A DNA stretch of 64,000 bases. Origin: Irpex lacteus. Its lineage: Eukaryota; Basidiomycota; Agaricomycetes; Polyporales; Irpicaceae. Location: contig MQVO02000002.1 of NCBI GenBank assembly GCA_001986395.2, forward strand, positions 992,001 to 1,056,000, in the 5' to 3' direction. Positions 36,513-48,430 of this stretch are shown here, one piece after another. The notes beneath the pieces are model-generated. The model was given only the letters and a program-made list of their open reading frames with translations. It was not told the DNA's origin and searched no databases. A program made the translations under genes and the position numbers. Every line of letters starts with the position of its first letter. Positions within the stretch are counted from its first letter, which is position 1.

Positions 36513-38037
36513 CTATGACCTATCGCCCTCTTTCATTCTCCACACCTCCACTCCGCCTTCGCCGGCAATCCCCACAATACCGCCATTCCAGTCTACACTC
36601 AATATCTTCTGTTTGCCTTCCCACACCTTGAAGCTCGCCACTGGACTCTTCACACTGCGCAGATCCCACAGCCGGACGGTTCCATCATAAGCACCGGTGA
36701 CGAACTGGTACTCCGACTCTCCTGAAGATACAGCTATCGAGGAAGGCGTGGCGGGATGAGAGACAGAGGTGATGGTAGCTGAGAGAGAAGCGGAGTCGTC
36801 CGAGCGCAGGTCATATTGAGTTACTGTGCGGTCCGTGGATGCTGCTAGGACGGTGTTTCCGGATGGCATGACGGCGATGTCCACGAAGGGTTTTGAAGAC
36901 GCGGGCTGACAAACGAGAATTGATGAGTTCATGCCATGTAATGCTAGAAAGATAGAGAAGACTGGGATATACTTACTATTGTTCGAGTGCATACGCCGTG
37001 TTCGGTATCCCAGCTTCGTATGGTAGAGTCGAAACCGGCGCTGACAGCCTCTTTACTTCCCTGGCCGACGAAGACGGCCTTTGAGACCCGCCCCGTATGG
37101 CTCTTCAACACAACAATCGGCGCCTTCCGTACCGGTCTGTCCTCTTCCGCGACTTTCCTACGCTTCTTCCTCTCGCCGCCAGCCAGACCATCCTCCACCG
37201 GTACCTCATCCTTCGCTGGTATCGTCGTATCCCAGAACCCAATCAAACTATCATGCGATGCAGTCAGGAGGTGTGTTCCAGAGCTTGCGGCTGCTATGGA
37301 TGTAAGCGGGGCTGTGTGTAGGTGGAGGGACGCGAGCGTCCGTGCAGGTGCGCGAGTAGCATCGTCGGACACAGGGGACAAGTCGATCTGGGTCAAGCGA
37401 GCACTTAGATCGTGAGAGGCGGTTGCCACGAGTCTGTGCTCTGTACCTGAGTTTGGTGAACGAGGAACAAGGGCTAGGGAGGTGATTGGGCCCTCGTGTA
37501 TGGATGTGCTCTGGAGGAGGTTCTGGGAGTAGTCGAATACTCGGAGATGTGCATCGTAAGAGGCAGTTATGAAGAACCTAGTAAGACGGAAGAAGTTCAG
37601 TGGAACGACTATGGGTGATTAAATGGATAACGTACCCGGACTCTCGACATGATATCGAAGAGACCCAGTCTTCGTGAGGAAGAGAGCTCATCTTTTGGGG
37701 TGGCATCACAGACTCAATGTACTCAATCTCCAGAGTTTCCTCCTAGGAACATCATAGTATAGTGAGTCACAGTTGGCGAACGTAGATTTTGTTAGTGTGT
37801 ACACACCTCCCCAATGCCATTTTCCGCACACCATTCTCCAAGCGTCGTTCTGAGTATCTCTCCTCGGACGAGAAAATCAAAGGGGACGGGCTTGGCCAAG
37901 GATAATGCCTTGTTAACTAGTTGTGAGAGTTGGTAACGCCTCCATGACGCTGGGATCATGAACTTCTGCGTAGGCAGTGGGTAGCTTGTTTGCGTCGTGA
38001 ATACGACTGGGTGCGAGAGTTCTGAAGTGGACGCCAT
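36513..38037 (-). CDS. YTM1: Ribosome biogenesis protein Ytm1 (WDR12)
   Basis: Nucleolar WD40 protein of the NOP7/PeBoW complex, removed from pre-60S particles by the Rea1 AAA ATPase. The N-terminal NLE (ubiquitin-like) domain spans roughly residues 8-77 (VVFTTQTSYPLPTQKFMIPA...LSQLVNKAL...FDFLVRGEILRTTL). Seven WD repeats follow, recognisable by SGFFITASYDAHLRVFD, LVATASHDLSARL, LLTASHDSLIGFWD, AVSAGFDSTIRSWD, VLAASTDRTVTQYD and FVTGAYDGTVRLWD. A basic loop (GGERKKRRKVAEED) between repeats 3 and 4 is usual for Ytm1. Four exons; the start at 38037 begins MASTSELSHPVVFTTQT. Family length about 450. Confidence 0.92.
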
Positions 38038-38509
38038 TGTTGGAGGCGTTCTTGGTAAGATTCGATCCTGGAGTCGACTTTATAGCGCGATGCAGCTGGG
38101 GGGCTGCTTGATTTGGAATATGTGAAGAGAGCAGAGAGGTGCAGCGCAGAGAACCGCTCGAGCAGGCGGTGGCTGAAATGAGAACTTTACCAAGTAAGGC
38201 AGTCGAAATTTTGTCACGCTACGCCAGCTGTCACGCGTGCACGATCACATAACGATTTACGTCACGCTGAATTGTGACATCCATATTCCCTGACGGTCAA
38301 TGTTGTGTCTGCCGTCTTATGATACATTGACAACAATTCGTAACAGGATTTACCACGAAGTTGGCCCACTGTAACCCTGAAGTTCGTCCAAGTTCGACTT
38401 CAACTCATTTCAAGATTCACATAAGATCAAAACTTCAAGTTTGTTATTGCATGCGGAATATTCACATAGCGGCATGCTACAAAGGCAATTCAAATCTCAT
38501 GACTTCCGT
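38038..38509. other. Intergenic
   Basis: Promoter of YTM1 and 3' UTR of the inhibitor gene. No coding support. Confidence 0.45.
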
Positions 38510-39132
38510 CTACAAGTCAACGGGCTGAATAATGAAGACCCCATTGACCGATCCAGAGGGCGGCTGCACCAAGATCTGACAATGCCACATTAACGACTGA
38601 TACAGGGGTAATCTTCGAGATAGAGACATACCTGGGAGTTCTCCTCGTTGGAAGCTACGACCCAGCCCTTGTGTCCGTCGCTGGTTTGGATACTGAAGAA
38701 GCCTGAAGGTCAGCGGGTCTTAGCACGGTATACTCAATAGCAACTCACGTATACGCGTTTGGACCGTTTTCCAAGGAGGGCAAAATCTTCCAGCGCACGG
38801 GCTCTGGCTGGTCAAGCAGCGCTGCCCAAAGCTTGCCGTCGATCTCGGTGGTAGGCGCGTCCGAAGCTCGCATGATGTAGCCGTCGCCCTCCTTCACAAT
38901 CATCCACTAGAGCATGAATGAAAGGAATCCGACTAGCGTAAGGAGCTGAACATGTTCATGCGAATTAGGTCCAAGGGAAAGCACTTACCGGGCGAGTAGG
39001 GGGTCCGCCTGAGGTGAGGCTGAGCACACGCTTCGGCAACAAGCTCAGGTCCTCAACGTAGTAGCGGCCAATCTGGGGCCTGTCGCCTGCTGCACTGGTG
39101 ATAATATAGAGTCCATTCGGGGGAAGAGCCAT
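38510..39132 (-). CDS. Serine protease inhibitor, I66 (cospin-like) beta-trefoil
   Basis: Mushroom-type protease inhibitor family I66 (cospin, cnispin), cytosolic defence against fungivores. Four exons, about 148 residues, no signal peptide as usual. The start MALPPNGLYIITSAAGDRP corresponds to the family MSLPxGxYIITN. Then GRYYVEDLSLLPKRVLSLT (family GR...ED.SLLPK.V), WMIVKEGDGYIMRASDAPT, DGKLWAALLDQPEPVRWKI, AYTIQTSDGHKGWVVASNE and a final FIIQPVDL. Cospin places its reactive Asn in the first loop (G.P.GR); here RPQIGR keeps length but the key residue is not certain. A TATA box lies 85 bases upstream. Confidence 0.82.
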
Positions 39133-39213
39133 GGTGTTGTGTAAGTGATGTGGTTGGATGAGAGAGATGACTGAGTTATTTCGTGTTGGAGAGAAAGCAA
39201 GACGACGAGGCAT

Positions 39214-39221
39214 CCTTATAT
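39214..39221 (-). promoter_or_regulatory. TATA box of the I66 inhibitor gene
   Basis: TATATAAG on the minus strand, about 82 bases upstream of the ATG at 39132, a normal distance for a fungal TATA gene with a short leader. Confidence 0.6.
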
Positions 39222-41575
39222 ACTGCCAAAGACGTCACCGCAATCGTGAGGCTTAGAGGTGGCTCTCCAGCATAAGAGCTGTCAAAAGAACGAGGTTCAG
39301 AACCCTCCGGCTGTCTCGTAATTCCACACGATCTCTTGCACGCTGCCTTGATAGACTGAATGTTTGGAACTGTCATCGCCGCACGGACATGGTCAAACAA
39401 TGTAGAAGAGTGGAGGATATCTTTAGAGAGTATAGCGGTAAGAGTATTGACAGCTTTCGATAGAATAATAATTGACTAGCCGTGAATAGATATGCGAGAC
39501 GACGTTGCATTTCGGATACCGACACTGGGGGTAGGGGTAGCACTTCAGGCTGGTCCATAGAGTCGATACCGTGACGCACGTAGAAATTCTAAGATAGGGA
39601 TAGACCCAGGCCTGGGGGCAATCTCATTATACAAGGGGTCAACTTTGACAGCGGCACTCGATCAAAGTGGAGGACGGCGGAGCATGTTGGCTCTTTATTG
39701 CAAAAAAAGAACTTGCCTAATCGGCGGTGGAATGAGCAACGAGTACAGCAGCATGCTAGGCCAGTTACGTACCTGCTGACTTCCATGCGAGTTACTCATC
39801 TGAGGAGCTACTAGAACAGCACGAAATGATATCTTTAGCGCAACAGTGACATACTAGAGGCTGACAGTTCGCTCACTGACTACTGTTGTTTGACTGTAAT
39901 TAAAATTACAGAACCAGACGGTATTATAGCCGCACCAGACGTTGAAAACACGTAGGTTTGTTCCAATTCGGTGTCTCAACGTTGGCAGAAGTGAGTTCTC
40001 CCATTCCATAGTAAATCTTTAAGTGCAGTTTAGTTTCCCCCATCGACTGAAGCCGACAGGGTACTTATCCCGGGGACCACGTAAAGGTACTGCACAGGAC
40101 AGCCCACCGCGACACTCGACACTCGAAGCTCGCAACAGACTGCCCTTCCCCGAGTATTGAAGCCACTCTTAGGAGACTAGCTCCCAGGGGGGCCCCACCG
40201 AAGCACATACTATCGTGTCGGTTGGACGTGTGCGGGATTGACGAGGGACGAAGTCCCTGCCCACCCACCCCCCAGTAACTACTATAACCCAAGCCTTGAA
40301 CCCCAAAAAAGGTAGGGAGTACCTTCACATGGGGACGTACCTTGGACGCCAAGATCAAGAGTCGAAAAGGGGAGAGGGAGAGAAGTCGGTGGGGGAAGAG
40401 GGGAGAGAACAAGTGTAATGAAAAGCTGTTGTCGAGATTGGGTGGGTATTTATACGTTTCTTGAGGTATAGGGGGCTTACTCGCCGACCGCGGTTGACCT
40501 TGCTTCTTCGACAGCGGCGGAGGCTGACACGGTTTTACCGCAAGTTCTAGAGCCCTGAGGTAGTCTTGCATGTGAAAAGAAGCGACGGCAGAAGCACAAG
40601 AAGACGTAGCTGGTCTCTCTCTGTGCTTCTGTAGTCAGCCTCTTTCTTTCGAGGCCCTCGTGTTGAATCTGAACGTACATACTTACCTAGTTGATGCGAT
40701 AACAGGAGAAGAACGGAATGGGCCGGCTTTTGCACGGGCCTCTACGCATTGTGTCGTGGTACTGACGGCAGGGTGCACAGCATAGTACCAGTCCTCAGCC
40801 CTCAAGGCCTCAAGTCCCGTTAGAAGACACGTCTCGAGAGTACAGTAGTTAAGTAGTCGGTTGAAGAGGCGATGTCGCACAGAAGCCTGCATGAACCATT
40901 CGAGGCTTCAGAGTGTCATATCAGAGACCATTGGGTCTGCGATGTTGAACTTGCTACGACGGAGAAACATGTATACGGAATGGGTTGCTCGTTCAAGCTG
41001 GAAGAAAGCAAAGTTGCAAGTCCGAGTCTCAGGCCACCGTGACCGTGACTACCGGTTGTAAGCGCTCGATGTGCCACGTGCCACGTCACGTCTCCGTGAC
41101 TCTTCTGCTTCAGCCCGCTGAGTCGCGACTCGCGACTTTCTCTCTCTCTCTTCGCGAGCTTCTCGTATGTAACTATCATCACGGGTCATAAACACAAAAA
41201 TTGAATTCTCCAAAATACCAAAGAGTGGATTTTGGAGAGAATGGGTGGTATGCAATAGGGCTTTTCACCAAAGCACTGACATGCACGTCCGACATGGAGG
41301 TTTGACTCGACTCGACTGGTACGTGTTCGTACGGGATTGCCAACAGTCGTTGGTGACCGTATATCTCAGAGTTTCTATGTACTATGAATGATGACACTGG
41401 CACTTTTTGAATGTAGGATGGCTTGATGCATCAATAAGTCCTGCAACGAGACCTCAGGCCTTTAGGCCTGAATAATAATATTGTCTGCTTGTGCGCGTAG
41501 GGCCACAGCAGGCCACAGCCTCCGCTTTCATCTACCACGTGTTGCCCGCATTGACTTACTGTAGTCTAAGTCTCA
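39222..41575. other. Long intergenic stretch
   Basis: 2.35 kb with no supported gene. The longest frame (168 codons, minus, 40571-40065) is Pro/Ser/Leu low complexity without motif. An 8-bp inverted repeat with 2-nt spacer (TCAGGCCT/AGGCCTGA) sits at 41454-41471 and a CACGTG-rich stretch near 41070-41095. Confidence 0.45.
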
Positions 41576-41583
41576 TATATAAA
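41576..41583 (+). promoter_or_regulatory. TATA box of first ankyrin gene
   Basis: TATATAAA, 83 bases before the ATG at 41659. It implies transcription starting near 41610 and so excludes the longer in-frame N-terminus that would begin at 41491. Confidence 0.6.
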
Positions 41584-41658
41584 GACACATCTCACGCCCT
41601 CATCCCAAACACCTCTGTCGCGGCCTCTAATTATCACATCATCTATTTGCAGGGGATC

Positions 41659-43790
41659 ATGGACGGCGTTAGTGCCGCCGTAGGCGCTGCCAAGTCTATA
41701 TACGACGCGTATAAGACAGTGAAGACGACGCAAAAGGAGTTGAAGCATGCACCGGAGAAGCTCCAACTAATCGAGGATGATCGCGACCTCGTAAAGCAGC
41801 TTTTCGATGAGCTGCACATGGCGAGCGATGTCGACGGCTCTCGCTCCCCCTCGGAGCACTTAGAGCATCTGCAACAGACCGTCGAGCGACGCTCCAATGA
41901 CTTGGACCAAGTTCTTGCTAAAGTCACGAAACAGAGCTCCACGAGCGGAGACAAGACTGGGCGCTCGATTCGCCTGTTGAAGTTCCTACTCAACAAGGAT
42001 GACATCAAGGATGCATCGAGTGAACTTAAGGAACTACGGGAGGTATTAGCATTGCGCTGGCACATGTGAGTGGCTTCGACTGCGCATTGTCAACGATTGG
42101 TGATCATGGTGACGAAAATATGCAGGAATCACGTAACTCGTGTCGAAACGACCGTCGAAGACCTACAGTCCAGGTTCGAGGATGTCCTGTACAAGCTTGA
42201 GTTGATCTACAATACCATCTCGTAAGTAGTGAGCAGTCGATACCCGTACACGTGCACCAGCCTCTCACTACCAAGTATTAGCCTCCCACAGCTCGCGACA
42301 GGTGCAGACGATGCACATACTCCCAATATTCCATCTACCACCCCCGAAGACCATCTCATATCCTCGACGTCTGCCACCCATTCCCATTCTATTCCGTATA
42401 GTACCCTGCACTGTTTCACGGACTGCCATTGTCGTTGCCACAGCCTCTCCATGCAGTCACTCATTCCTGGGAAGCTGGCATCCTACATCGGCCAGATATA
42501 CGTATCGAAGCGACTCCTTCGTGCACCATGGGCGACATGGAGCGTCTGCGACGTACAGACGTGCCGTGGGGACGTTCGACGTGCGATGACCATCAACTGG
42601 ATCCTCCCCCCTAGCTTCCTTTCCGGGTACTTGCAGTCTTCACGAGATCGGCGGATACAGGTCTCTATTGGCGCAGCAAGGACTATCCCATGGAACGCAC
42701 CAATATTCGATGCTATATGGGATGCAGATATTCAGCGCGTCCGTAGCTTGTTCGCACTTGGTCAGGCCTCGATTTGGGACCACGATCCCGTAGGCAGTCC
42801 CATCCTTTGGGTAAGCCAGATTATAATTTATCTTCCAGCCCCTAGAATGCTGCCAACTCGGAAATTTGATCATACTAGTCTGCATGCGACTATTGGACTT
42901 CGGATCCCAGCGAAAAACGTTATAAAATGATCCAATTTCTCGTCAGTGCAGGTGCAGATGCCCTGTTGCTCTCACGGTGAGCTTGGTGTACATTCAATTG
43001 GAATGGAAGGACGATTGACGCTGCCCACTGATGTAGTCCGGCACGAGGCTATTCAGCACAGGAACAGATTGCATTGGCACTCTTTCAATCCCTGTTAGAG
43101 CAGCCCAAAACAAGTCAATCTCTGCTCGCCTCCATAAGAACACACTCAGCTGCGATCAATATCCTCCGCTCCATATTCAATATGGACGCCGTAGACGCAC
43201 TCGAAGACTTGTTGTCTCGATTTTACGGGCACTCGGACGAAGACACGGCACAGTTACTAACATCCCTCGAAACCACCGAATACGCTGTGGCCCGCTATTC
43301 TGTGTTCGACGCCATCGGGTACACTCCTTTGCGGTATGCAATTCGATTCTCGCCTTCAAACGTGGAGTCGATCCTAGCAGAAGGTGCCGATGTCATGGCA
43401 GAACCCGCCCTTGCTTATGCTGTCAGCTGTGGGAGAGAGGAGCTGATCGACCTACTCATTGACAAGGGCACAGATGTGAACATGAAGTACAAGGGGCGAA
43501 CAACACTGCATTGGGTTTGCTACTATTGCATATACAGCACTTTCTTTGCACTTCTTCGATGTGCGGAAGAGAAGATTGACTGGAATACTCGCACGCCGGA
43601 GGAACTGGATGCGTTGGATCTGTTCGAGATGGGTGTAGCGGAGGGATATGCGTCGGATTTGATTTCCACCCAAGTCGACGAGTTCCGTTCCATCCTGGTG
43701 TCTTATATGGACCCTTCTCAGCCTCATGTCGTTGAAGACAGATCTTTGAATATTCCTGGCTCATTCCCTGTAGACACCGAGTCCTCATAA
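41659..43790 (+). CDS. HeLo-like / Cys-rich / ankyrin protein, copy 1
   Basis: Five exons, about 630 residues. (1) Residues 1-136: an all-helical N-terminus (MDGVSAAVGAAKSIYDAYKT...LKHAPEKLQLIEDDRDLV) resembling HeLo-like N-terminal domains of fungal STAND and cell-death proteins. (2) A coiled region (TRVETTVEDLQSRFEDVLYK). (3) A Cys-rich segment CHCRCHSLSM, then CDVQTCRGD, with spacing suggesting metal binding. (4) Ankyrin-type repeats, FDAIWDADIQRVRSLFALGQ, MIQFLVSAGADALLLS, YTPLRYAIRFSPSNVESILA and LIDLLIDKGTDVNMKYKGR. The C-terminus is LNIPGSFPVDTESS. Introns at about 42067-42123, 42222-42280, 42812-42880 and 42978-43036 keep frame. Its role may be intracellular recognition; that is inference from architecture. 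A close paralogue follows at 45615. Confidence 0.75.
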
Positions 43791-45614
43791 AATGTACTTG
43801 TATTCCTACCCGACGACGTTTTGTTACATACATGGACCGATTGTTTAGCTACTAGCCTGAGCATCTTCGCGTAATACTTATGTAGATCATACCACCACTG
43901 CAAGAATCATCGACTTAGTACTTATTATAGCTTCTACTTCTACACTGAAATCCCGAGCCGCTTCACGGTTCCGCACTGGCTCTCACAATTGCCCATCGTT
44001 AGACCTGAGGCCTGAGTGCGTGGGTGAGTACCTGTCCAAGTAGTTTGAGTAGCGGCGTGAAGGGATCTCGATCGGGCGCGGGAAACGAGGAAAGCACGAC
44101 TAGGACACAAGCGCCCCTACTCACAATGCTACTTATCTCTCTCTACCACGACCTGGCCTAGCCGACCACAATGATCTATCGAGGACACAGGTCACACAAG
44201 ACCACTGCTATCTTGCTTAACCCAGCTACCTAGGGATGTCCTATTTCGACAGACCACTTGAGGTTGCTTCCAAACATCGACGCATGCTCCACCACCCAGA
44301 CTCATATTGGATGCACGATTCACACTTTCAAGGCTGTTCTTTTAGCTTTCTCTCTTGTCGCTACGCCAGGCTGTTGCTCAGGCTTCGCAAGGAGGTCTGA
44401 ATCTTGTATGTCTGCGGGAGTACAAGACCCCATGACGAGCGAAACACGAAGACTCCTCGTCTCTGACTTGGTAGGACCAGCCCTCGAGATGAGTGATCTT
44501 CGATTGACCATTGTGTTTTCTGATACACTTCTCTGCCCGTCGCACTTCCGTGTGCATCCACCGGCTCACCCCAGCCTCCATTCCTTCATGTGCAAACTTC
44601 AAACACAACCTCAAGCATAAATACGACAGACATCGACTCGAATAAAACGATCCACGGTTGCAACCTGTTCTTTAATGTCACCCGATTGTATGGACGTCGT
44701 CCCAAGAAGCCTTGCATTACGGCTGTAGACATAGTTCCGTCAAACGCGCATATCAAGTACTATGGCCCATGCATACAACCCCATGCTTTGCGATTGTCGG
44801 TACGTCGTCTGTGCCTCCTGCTGAAGGTAAGCTGATATCCTCTCTCTTTGTTTATGAGCATATGCTGCTCCAGAGGCCAGGCTTGGGTCTTCAATGGTGC
44901 TGGCTAGTACTCGATAAAGCATGACATAATGGAGACGCTATCAGTCGTACTTGCTACTTTACTAGGGCCTCACGTGGGCATAAATGCATTCGACTATTGC
45001 TCTATGTCAACTGTTTGCGGCAGTACAGAATTTACGAGAGACGTCGGAAGCTCTGCATGATGCGCCATGGGATAACGCGCACCGAGACGGGTAGACGGCG
45101 TGTACGGTTGAATATCTGTGCGAGATATACGCGCTGAGGGAATGCTGTGTGTCGTCACGCTCTAGATGGTCCGTGCCGTGAGTAAACCTTGTTTCTTTTT
45201 TTCAGTTCATTCGCTCATCTTCTGTACGACGTCTTCTCCATATCTCACAGAGTAAGAATTTAGCGTTGATATCTACAGGTTCCTTTCCGTGGTCGGAGCT
45301 ATGGCATAGCAGCCCATAGCGCCGATTCTGACAGAACGGACGCTGCCAGAAGAGCTTCATTTGACATCCTGCGGGAGGATGCCCTCGTCACGCGTTTGCA
45401 GTACACTGGAATACACAGCACTCATTCACGGCTCCTTTCATTTCCGACATCTTTCATTTCCATGGTTCTTCGGCCATCGTTGACGCTGCATCGCATCCGA
45501 GTACAAGAGCTGACGCCCCTTTGGTGCATATAGCGACTGTACGTCGTACACGCACTTTTACTTCCTCCTATCGCAGTCGCCACCGGTCCATCGTGCTCCA
45601 AGGTTGCTAAACAC
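43791..45614. other. Spacer between tandem ankyrin paralogues
   Basis: 1.8 kb. Plus-strand frames at 44258-44620 and 44590-44835 lack domain features. No residual third copy could be recognised. Probably 3' UTR plus promoter. Confidence 0.45.
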
Positions 45615-47590
45615 ATGGAACCGTCCAGCATCATCTCATTCGGTTTCTCTGTCTTCAAGAAGGTCAACGAGGTGCGCAAAGATTTCAAGGGCGCACCTCA
45701 GCAAGTACAGGATTTGCGACAGTTGTGCATTGGTATAGAGCTACTGTTGAGCAGACTCGACACTACCACAGCTCGCACAGTCCCCTGCCCGCCGGACGCG
45801 GTACCACATTTCGAGCGCTTGTGTACTGCGACGCAACGGTGTCTAGAAGATGTAAACGTGGTAATAGAGAAGGTAATCGCGCAATCAGTTACCTCCACCG
45901 ACGAAGCTGGTGCCCCGAAGGTTCGCTTCAGGAAGTGGTTGATGAAAAAGGGCGAATTCGAGGAGACGTCGGCGAAATTGAAGGAGTCGAGGGAGACTTT
46001 GGCTATGATGATGGACTTTATGAACTGGTGAGTTTTACTATACCAGCGACGACCGACATAAAACTTAGCCTTCTATAGCAACTACCTCGAGTTTATTGCC
46101 ACGCAGATTCAGTCCCACGGCTCCCAAGCGCGACCAAGAGACACATCTTCAACATCTCGCGAGCAGCCCGTCTCGATTTCAAGAGCTACCCGTCGTAACA
46201 ACGGCCCTCTGCGGTGTAGAGACGAGTGTACTTGTCGCTGTCACGCTCTGGACCTCCTCTCCATCTTCCCACAGTCAGCAATACCCTACCTTGGCCAATT
46301 GTTCATCTCGCCACGGATACTTGACTGGATGACATTCAATCCTTTGGGGCGCTGCGATGTAGAGACTTGTCGTGGTACCTTGCTGCAGCCGGCAAAGGTA
46401 GCCTATATCCTACCCCGGATACCCTTCCATGGCTCGTTTCAGGGGACACCCTTCGATCGAGTTCATTTCTCGCTCAACGCCTTTAGGACGGTTCCCTATT
46501 CTGCGCCCATCATTCAAGCAATTATGAAAGCGGATTATCACGGTGTACGTGATTTGTTCTCAAAACAACAAGCTTCCATCTGGGACGTGAACATTCAGGG
46601 TAGTTCTATCCTCTGGGTAAGCAGTCCCCCGGTACTCTTGGCCGAACATCATTACTGAATGTCAATCTCGTAGTATGCCTGTGATCAATGGCAGGACTAT
46701 CCAACTGAAGATCGGCTCGAGATTATTCGATTCCTGGTGGAGGCGGGTGCAGCCACACTTCTTTTTGCAGAGTCTGTTCAGCAGTACCCCTTCGCTTTTT
46801 CCAAGTCTCGAACGACTGACGCCGGTGTATTTGTAGCACAGAAACAACACTTTCAGCCCACGACACACTTGCACTGAGTCTCTTCGCATACCTTCTTAGT
46901 GAATCTAACCGAGACCGATCTATCGCAACCTCCCTTCAAACGAACTCAGTCGCAATCGAGATCTTCCGCTCCATGTTCAACATCGACGCCATGGACGCAC
47001 TCGAAGACGCCTTGTCCCGACAATACGGGCACTCGGACGACGACACAGCACGTTTACTCACTTCCCTCAACACCACAGAATACACCGTGGCCCGGTCTTC
47101 TGTGTTCAACGCCATCAGGTATACTCCCTTAAAGTACGCAATCCGATTCTCGCCTTCAAGTGTGGAGTCCCTCCTAGCGGAAGGTTTCGATGCCGCAGCA
47201 GAGCCCACCCTGGCTTATGCTGCACGCTGCGGGAGAGCTGACTTGATTGAACTGCTCATCGACAATGGCGCAGATGTGAACATGAAGGATGGCGGGGGAC
47301 GAACAGCGCTGCGTTGGGCTAGCTACCAGTGTTCCTACAGGACCTTTTTTGAACTTATCCGATGTGCAGAAGACAAGATTGACTGGAATGCTTGCACGAC
47401 GGAGGGACAGAATGTGTTGGATTTGTTTGAGTTTGGTGTGTCGGGAGGGTGGGTCTCGTACTTGACTCCCGAGGAGGTCGATGAGTTTCGTTCTACCATT
47501 ATATCCCATATGGACTCCGCCCGGCTACGAGTAGTTGAAGACAAACCCTTGGACATCCCTGGTGCATTCCCTGTAGACATCGAATCCTGA
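45615..47590 (+). CDS. HeLo-like / Cys-rich / ankyrin protein, copy 2
   Basis: Tandem paralogue of the gene at 41659 with the same plan. Helical N-terminus MEPSSIISFGFSVFKKVNEV...GAPQQVQDLRQL (about 138 residues); after a 50-nt intron a Cys-rich segment ECTCRCHALDLLSIFP, then CDVETCRGT; then VRDLFSKQQASIWDVNIQG, IIRFLVEAGAATLLFA, YTPLKYAIRFSPSSVESLLA and LIELLIDNGADVNMKDGGGR, ending LDIPGAFPVDIES. Exon borders match the first copy. One splice (GTCTGT donor near 46769, acceptor TTTGTAG near 46833) is needed to avoid a stop; it restores alignment (LSAHDTLALSLF against YSAQEQIALALF). The C-terminal halves are far more alike than the N-terminal domains, as expected if the helical part diverges fast. 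Confidence 0.75.
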
Positions 47591-48176
47591 TCGCATGCAT
47601 CTGTACTAGTACTCTCGCTCGGTGACGACCTGCCGAAGGAACACGCAATTGAAGGTCAGTTCGATATATTGTGGCCTCAAGTCTGCCGTCGGTGTTTTTC
47701 TGATGACGTCTTCGAGTAAGTAAGGCATCGTTTCTTCCTATACCCAGGCTCCCTGCGATATATGCCGATCGGTGATCCACTAAAAAGAACGAATGTCCAG
47801 TGCTCTCTACAAAGTGCTCTTAGCTATCCCGGTCATCGGTACACCCACGGTGCGCATGCTATGTCCGCCACTGCGGCTTCTGGTGACCGATTCTCCAAGG
47901 TATGAAATCAAGTGTTGAGAAAGCAGTATACGGACTTGTTGTCCGACATTCAAGTCGTATCTTTTACAGCTCCTCTTGTTTATTGATTGATACCTTGGCA
48001 TAACTCGTAAAGAGTCTTATGTCTACGGCGCGCAACCGAGGCAGGACCGTACCGAAGGTAACGGCGACACCTCAGCGTATGTTTCTTACATGCCTTAAAT
48101 ACAGTGTGAGGCACGGTGAGCATCATTTTGTAGAATATCCTTCCACCTCCCGAGCATTCCCCAGTACTGAACACCA
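47591..48176. other. Intergenic
   Basis: 3' UTR of the ankyrin gene and upstream sequence of the broken SnoaL-like copy. No other gene seen. Confidence 0.45.
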
Positions 48177-48430
48177 ATGAGTATCAGTTTCTTCCACCAG
48201 CAGGCCAATTCCTATCTCGAGGCGCTAGGAACAAGAGATGTAGACACCATGTCGAAGCTCTTATCAGAGGATTTCAAGTACTAGTAGGTACCATGTTCTC
48301 TGATGCGTCATCCCTGAGACATTCTAACTTATTGTGTAGTAGACATCCGCGCGGAGTCGAGGAGAATGCACCGGGGGCAAAAGGCGATCAGCGAGCGCCG
48401 GATATCCGCAGAAAAGGGATCGATTGAGTC
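48177..48430 (+). pseudogene. Truncated SnoaL-like paralogue
   Basis: Exon 1 (ATG 48177) encodes MSISFFHQQANSYLEALGTR then DVDTMSKLLSEDFKY, aligned residue for residue with exon 1 of the intact gene at 20772-21393 (ALRQKVNSYFEALASKDVDR). The donor after TACTA is at the same codon (GTAGGT here, GTAAGT there), and the next exon again opens with RHPR after a GTGTAG acceptor. Similarity stops about 10 codons into exon 2, where sequence turns into unrelated material and meets a stop at about 48428. The remaining half of the fold is absent, so this is a broken gene copy. Confidence 0.72.

Noticed and set aside
40065..40571. 168-codon minus-strand frame
   Set aside because: Pro/Leu/Ser low complexity from C- and G-rich DNA; no motif, splice support or promoter.
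41454..41471. TCAGGCCT/AGGCCTGA inverted repeat
   Set aside because: An 8-bp arm hairpin is common by chance; no flanking duplication or terminator context.
44258..44835. Possible third copy or gene between the ankyrin paralogues
   Set aside because: Neither frame resembles the helical, Cys-rich or ankyrin parts, and no splice chain links them.
46760..46880. Apparent stop in the second ankyrin gene
   Set aside because: Reading straight through gives a TGA, but a 65-nt intron (GTCTGT...TTTGTAG) restores frame and alignment with the first copy, so the gene need not be a pseudogene.
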